Assembly: GCA_039815365.1 (NCBI GenBank) | Contig: JBCBZK010000086.1 | Location: 1-14,940, forward strand | Direction: 5' to 3' | Length of the DNA: 14,940 bases | From: CALBPI01 sp039815365 | GTDB lineage: Bacteria > Pseudomonadota > Gammaproteobacteria > Steroidobacterales > Woeseiaceae | Shown here: positions 13,272 to 14,940 of the stretch, piece by piece | How positions within the stretch are numbered: the stretch's first letter is position 1 | How the letters are laid out: every line of letters starts with the position of its first letter | Made by a program: the position numbers and the translations under genes | The notes under the pieces: generated by a model | The model's database searches: none | What the model was told of the DNA's origin: nothing | Seen by the model: the letters and a program-made list of their open reading frames with translations, nothing else

Positions 13272-14005
13272 TGATGGTGTTGCTGCTGGATATCGGCAAC
13301 ACACGGTGTAAGTGGGGCGTCTGGCGTGATGGCCGCATTACTGACACTGGCGCACTGCTGCACGCTGATATGCATCACCGGGATGCCTGGCAATTCGTCC
13401 GCGGTTGTCAGCGTGCCGTTGTGTGCAACGTAGCCGGCAACGATGTGCTGAACCTTGTCGTCCAACAGCTTAACGATGTCATTGGTGTGAAGCCCGATGT
13501 GGCGCGCGTGACGCACGAGCATGCCGGCGTCAGGTGTGCCTATGAGAACCCGAGGCGTTTGGGCGTCGATCGCTGGATGGCTGCGTTGTATGCGAGCCGT
13601 CGCGGACCTGCGCCTGTGATGGTCGTCGATGCGGGTACCGCGATGACGATTGATGTGGTTGCCGATTTCCAGCACTTAGGTGGATTGATTGTTCCTGGGC
13701 TTGCGCTCATGGAGCGTTCGTTGATGCAACGCACGGCAGACATCGATGTCGATGCGCCGGCGCCATCCGCAGCCGCGTGGGGGATGACGACCAGCGATGC
13801 CGTTCGCAATGGCGCGTTAGTCGCGTTGGCCGGGGCCGTAGAGCGCGCAATGCGGATGAGCGGTGATGCGCCGATGCCGGCGGAACAGGTGGTGGTGACC
13901 GGTGGTGATGGCGAAACACTTGCAGGCGCACTGACTTTTGACGCAGTCTTTGAGGCGCACGTGGTGCTGGAAGGGCTGGCGATTTACGCGGGGCTGCACG
14001 AATGA
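13268..14005 (+). CDS. coaX: Type III pantothenate kinase
   Basis: 245-residue cytosolic kinase that phosphorylates pantothenate, the first step of coenzyme A synthesis. Family motifs in order are DIGNT (8-12, phosphate binding), LGVDRWMAALYA (98-109), DAGTAMT (121-127), GGLIVPG (138-144), TTSDAVRNG (174-182) and TGGDG (211-215). The frame extends to a TTG at 13253, but ATG 13268 is chosen because it overlaps the birA stop as ATGA (13268-13271), the same coupling used at both neighbouring junctions. Type III enzymes generally are not feedback-inhibited by CoA and need a monovalent cation, as family knowledge. It should supply CoA for the lipid pathway represented by plsY and birA. Confidence 0.96.
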   Translation: MMMVLLLDIGNTRCKWGVWRDGRITDTGALLHADMHHRDAWQFVRGCQRAVVCNVAGNDVLNLVVQQLNDVIGVKPDVARVTHEHAGVRCAYENPRRLGVDRWMAALYASRRGPAPVMVVDAGTAMTIDVVADFQHLGGLIVPGLALMERSLMQRTADIDVDAPAPSAAAWGMTTSDAVRNGALVALAGAVERAMRMSGDAPMPAEQVVVTGGDGETLAGALTFDAVFEAHVVLEGLAIYAGLHE

Positions 14006-14700
14006 GAAATTTGTTCTTTATGTTGGCGCTAGCCAACGTGCTGTTTTTTGGCTGGCAATATGCGGTGCGCGATCGCACCGAGCCGGGCGTTGAAGTGGTG
14101 CCACAGTCGTCGTTGAAAGACAACGTAGCGCTGGTTCAGACGGCCGACGAAACGGCGTCTGCAGAAGAAGATATCGCAACGCTGGACACAGAGCCGGCAC
14201 CGCCGCCGAAAGCGCTGGCGGCGGCGGTCGGTCCGCGTTGCCTGACCGTCGGGCCCTTCACGAAAGTGGGTGAGGCGAACGCGGCAATGGCGACATTGCA
14301 AGACAATGGCACAACCGTGTCGCAACGCGCGACACAAGGCACCGAGCTGGTGGGGCATTGGGTCTATGTCGACAACATTCCTACCCGGCAGGCGGCGCGC
14401 GCGCTCGTCGACAAACTGCGCGCGGGCGGTATCAAAGATGCGAGCCTGTATGCAGGCAAACGCGGCGAAGACTTGATCTCGCTCGGCATCTTTCGCTCGC
14501 TGTCGGGCGCCGAGCGCATCGAACTGCAAGCAGAGTCGATGGGTATCGAAGCCAATATGACCAAGAAAAACCGTGATACCACGGTGTTTTACCTTGATGT
14601 ACGGCTGAGCGAAGGCGAAGACTCGGGCGATTTCGCCGACAGTTACGGCGAGGAGCGTGTCTTTCTGGGCGCGGCTGCTACGTGCCCGGGCAACGCATAG
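14002..14700 (+). CDS. Single-pass membrane protein with C-terminal SPOR domain
   Basis: 232-residue protein with one N-terminal membrane helix (about 3-21), a flexible Ala/Glu/Pro-rich linker (about 23-78) and a probably periplasmic SPOR-type region from CLTVGPF (80-86) through HWVYVDNIPTRQAARALVDKL (119-139), spanning to about 190. SPOR domains bind septal peptidoglycan stripped of stem peptides, so a role at the division site or cell wall is plausible. The only two cysteines are Cys80 and Cys228, at opposite ends of the periplasmic part, allowing a disulfide. The gene starts inside the coaX stop (ATGA, 14002-14005). A SPOR protein after coaX and before tRNA genes is a familiar arrangement in gammaproteobacteria. 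No symbol is assigned. Confidence 0.88.
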   Translation: MRNLFFMLALANVLFFGWQYAVRDRTEPGVEVVPQSSLKDNVALVQTADETASAEEDIATLDTEPAPPPKALAAAVGPRCLTVGPFTKVGEANAAMATLQDNGTTVSQRATQGTELVGHWVYVDNIPTRQAARALVDKLRAGGIKDASLYAGKRGEDLISLGIFRSLSGAERIELQAESMGIEANMTKKNRDTTVFYLDVRLSEGEDSGDFADSYGEERVFLGAAATCPGNA

Positions 14701-14751
14701 AGAGACCTGGGTACTGGCGCCGACGATAAGAGGTGTTTACACTTGGCGCCC

Positions 14752-14772
14752 TTCCTGAGATCAGCTCGGGAA
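14752..14772 (+). other. Hairpin between the SPOR gene and tRNA-Thr
   Basis: TTCCTGAG, loop ATCAG, CTCGGGAA forms an eight-pair stem with one G-U pair, ending 17 bases before the tRNA. No T-run follows it. It could mark the mRNA 3' end or a processing site for a tRNA precursor read through from the gene cluster. No convincing tRNA promoter was found: TTTACA at 14736-14741 lacks a matching -10. Confidence 0.4.
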
Positions 14773-14789
14773 AGCAACACTCGATGTAC

Positions 14790-14865
14790 GCCGGCATAGC
14801 TCAGTTGGCAGAGCAACTGATTTGTAATCAGTAGGTCCGTGGTTCGAATCCTCGTGCCGGCACCA
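14790..14865 (+). tRNA. tRNA-Thr (anticodon UGU)
   Basis: The 76-base cloverleaf has acceptor GCCGGCA/TGCCGGC, D-stem GCTC/GAGC, anticodon stem ACTGA/TCAGT with loop TTTGTAA (anticodon TGT at 14823-14825, decoding ACA and by wobble other threonine codons), variable loop AGGTC, T-loop TTCGAAT, discriminator A and encoded CCA. The T-stem CGTGG/CCTCG contains one T-T mismatch at its middle pair. In related genomes this tRNA commonly leads a Thr-Tyr-Gly-Thr-tuf cluster; the 75 bases left in the window show no second tRNA. Confidence 0.96.
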
Positions 14866-14940
14866 TTAAATCAATAGTTTTCGTTTCGGTAGGACGCGAT
14901 ACGCAGTAGCCGAATCAGCACAAACAATTCCTCCATCTGA

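Noticed and set aside
13061..14123. Minus-strand frames opposite coaX and the SPOR gene
   Set aside because: No recognisable motifs and low-complexity composition; the plus-strand genes show complete family motifs.
14866..14940. Possible integration junction or second tRNA after tRNA-Thr
   Set aside because: tRNA ends are common attachment sites, but no repeat of the tRNA 3' end, integrase or cloverleaf is visible in the remaining 75 bases.

Overview
The window reads as chromosomal DNA of a gammaproteobacterium. Support comes from a GroEL with the Gly-Gly-Met tail, and from the block plsY-birA-coaX-SPOR protein-tRNA-Thr. The birA-coaX-SPOR-tRNA part of that order is familiar from Pseudomonas and Xanthomonas relatives. 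The PlsY variant (GSGNAGGTN, ALRTQGKG) reminds me of the Xanthomonadales/Woeseiales/Steroidobacterales side, but that finer placement is an inference from memory. No IS element, CRISPR array, prophage gene or stretch above 300 bases without a gene was seen.

Layout. (1) 1-1190: the 3' part of groL, cut by the window edge and closed by a clear intrinsic terminator. (2) 1324-8875: four consecutive same-strand genes for paralogous membrane-bound hybrid histidine kinases. Each has about six membrane segments, a coiled-coil linker, HisKA, HATPase_c and a receiver domain. They are separated by only 21, 46 and 12 bases. All catalytic residues I could check are intact in all four, but no HPt protein or output response regulator is encoded beside them. 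(3) 8885-10773, opposite strand: an SdpR-type ArsR repressor, an SdpI-type membrane protein and a secreted alpha/beta hydrolase, overlapping as an operon. The divergent intergenic region holds a promoter candidate with a perfect palindrome laid over it. (4) 10905-14700, plus strand: an EamA transporter, then plsY (acyl-phosphate glycerol-3-phosphate acyltransferase), birA (biotin ligase without a DNA-binding domain), coaX (type III pantothenate kinase) and a SPOR-domain membrane protein. The last four genes are chained by three ATGA stop/start overlaps. (5) 14790-14865: tRNA-Thr(UGU) with encoded CCA.

How the parts work together. The plsY-birA-coaX segment is housekeeping and themed around lipids and cofactors: phospholipid acylation, biotin attachment to acetyl-CoA carboxylase, and the first step of CoA synthesis. 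The SPOR protein at its end probably acts at the envelope. The sdpR-sdpI-hydrolase operon looks like a self-regulated envelope-response unit in which SdpI could control SdpR, as in the Bacillus Sdp system, but no SdpABC toxin genes are present. The four-kinase array is the most unusual part: an expanded sensor family with conserved signalling cores and divergent membrane inputs, which must pass phosphate to partners encoded elsewhere.
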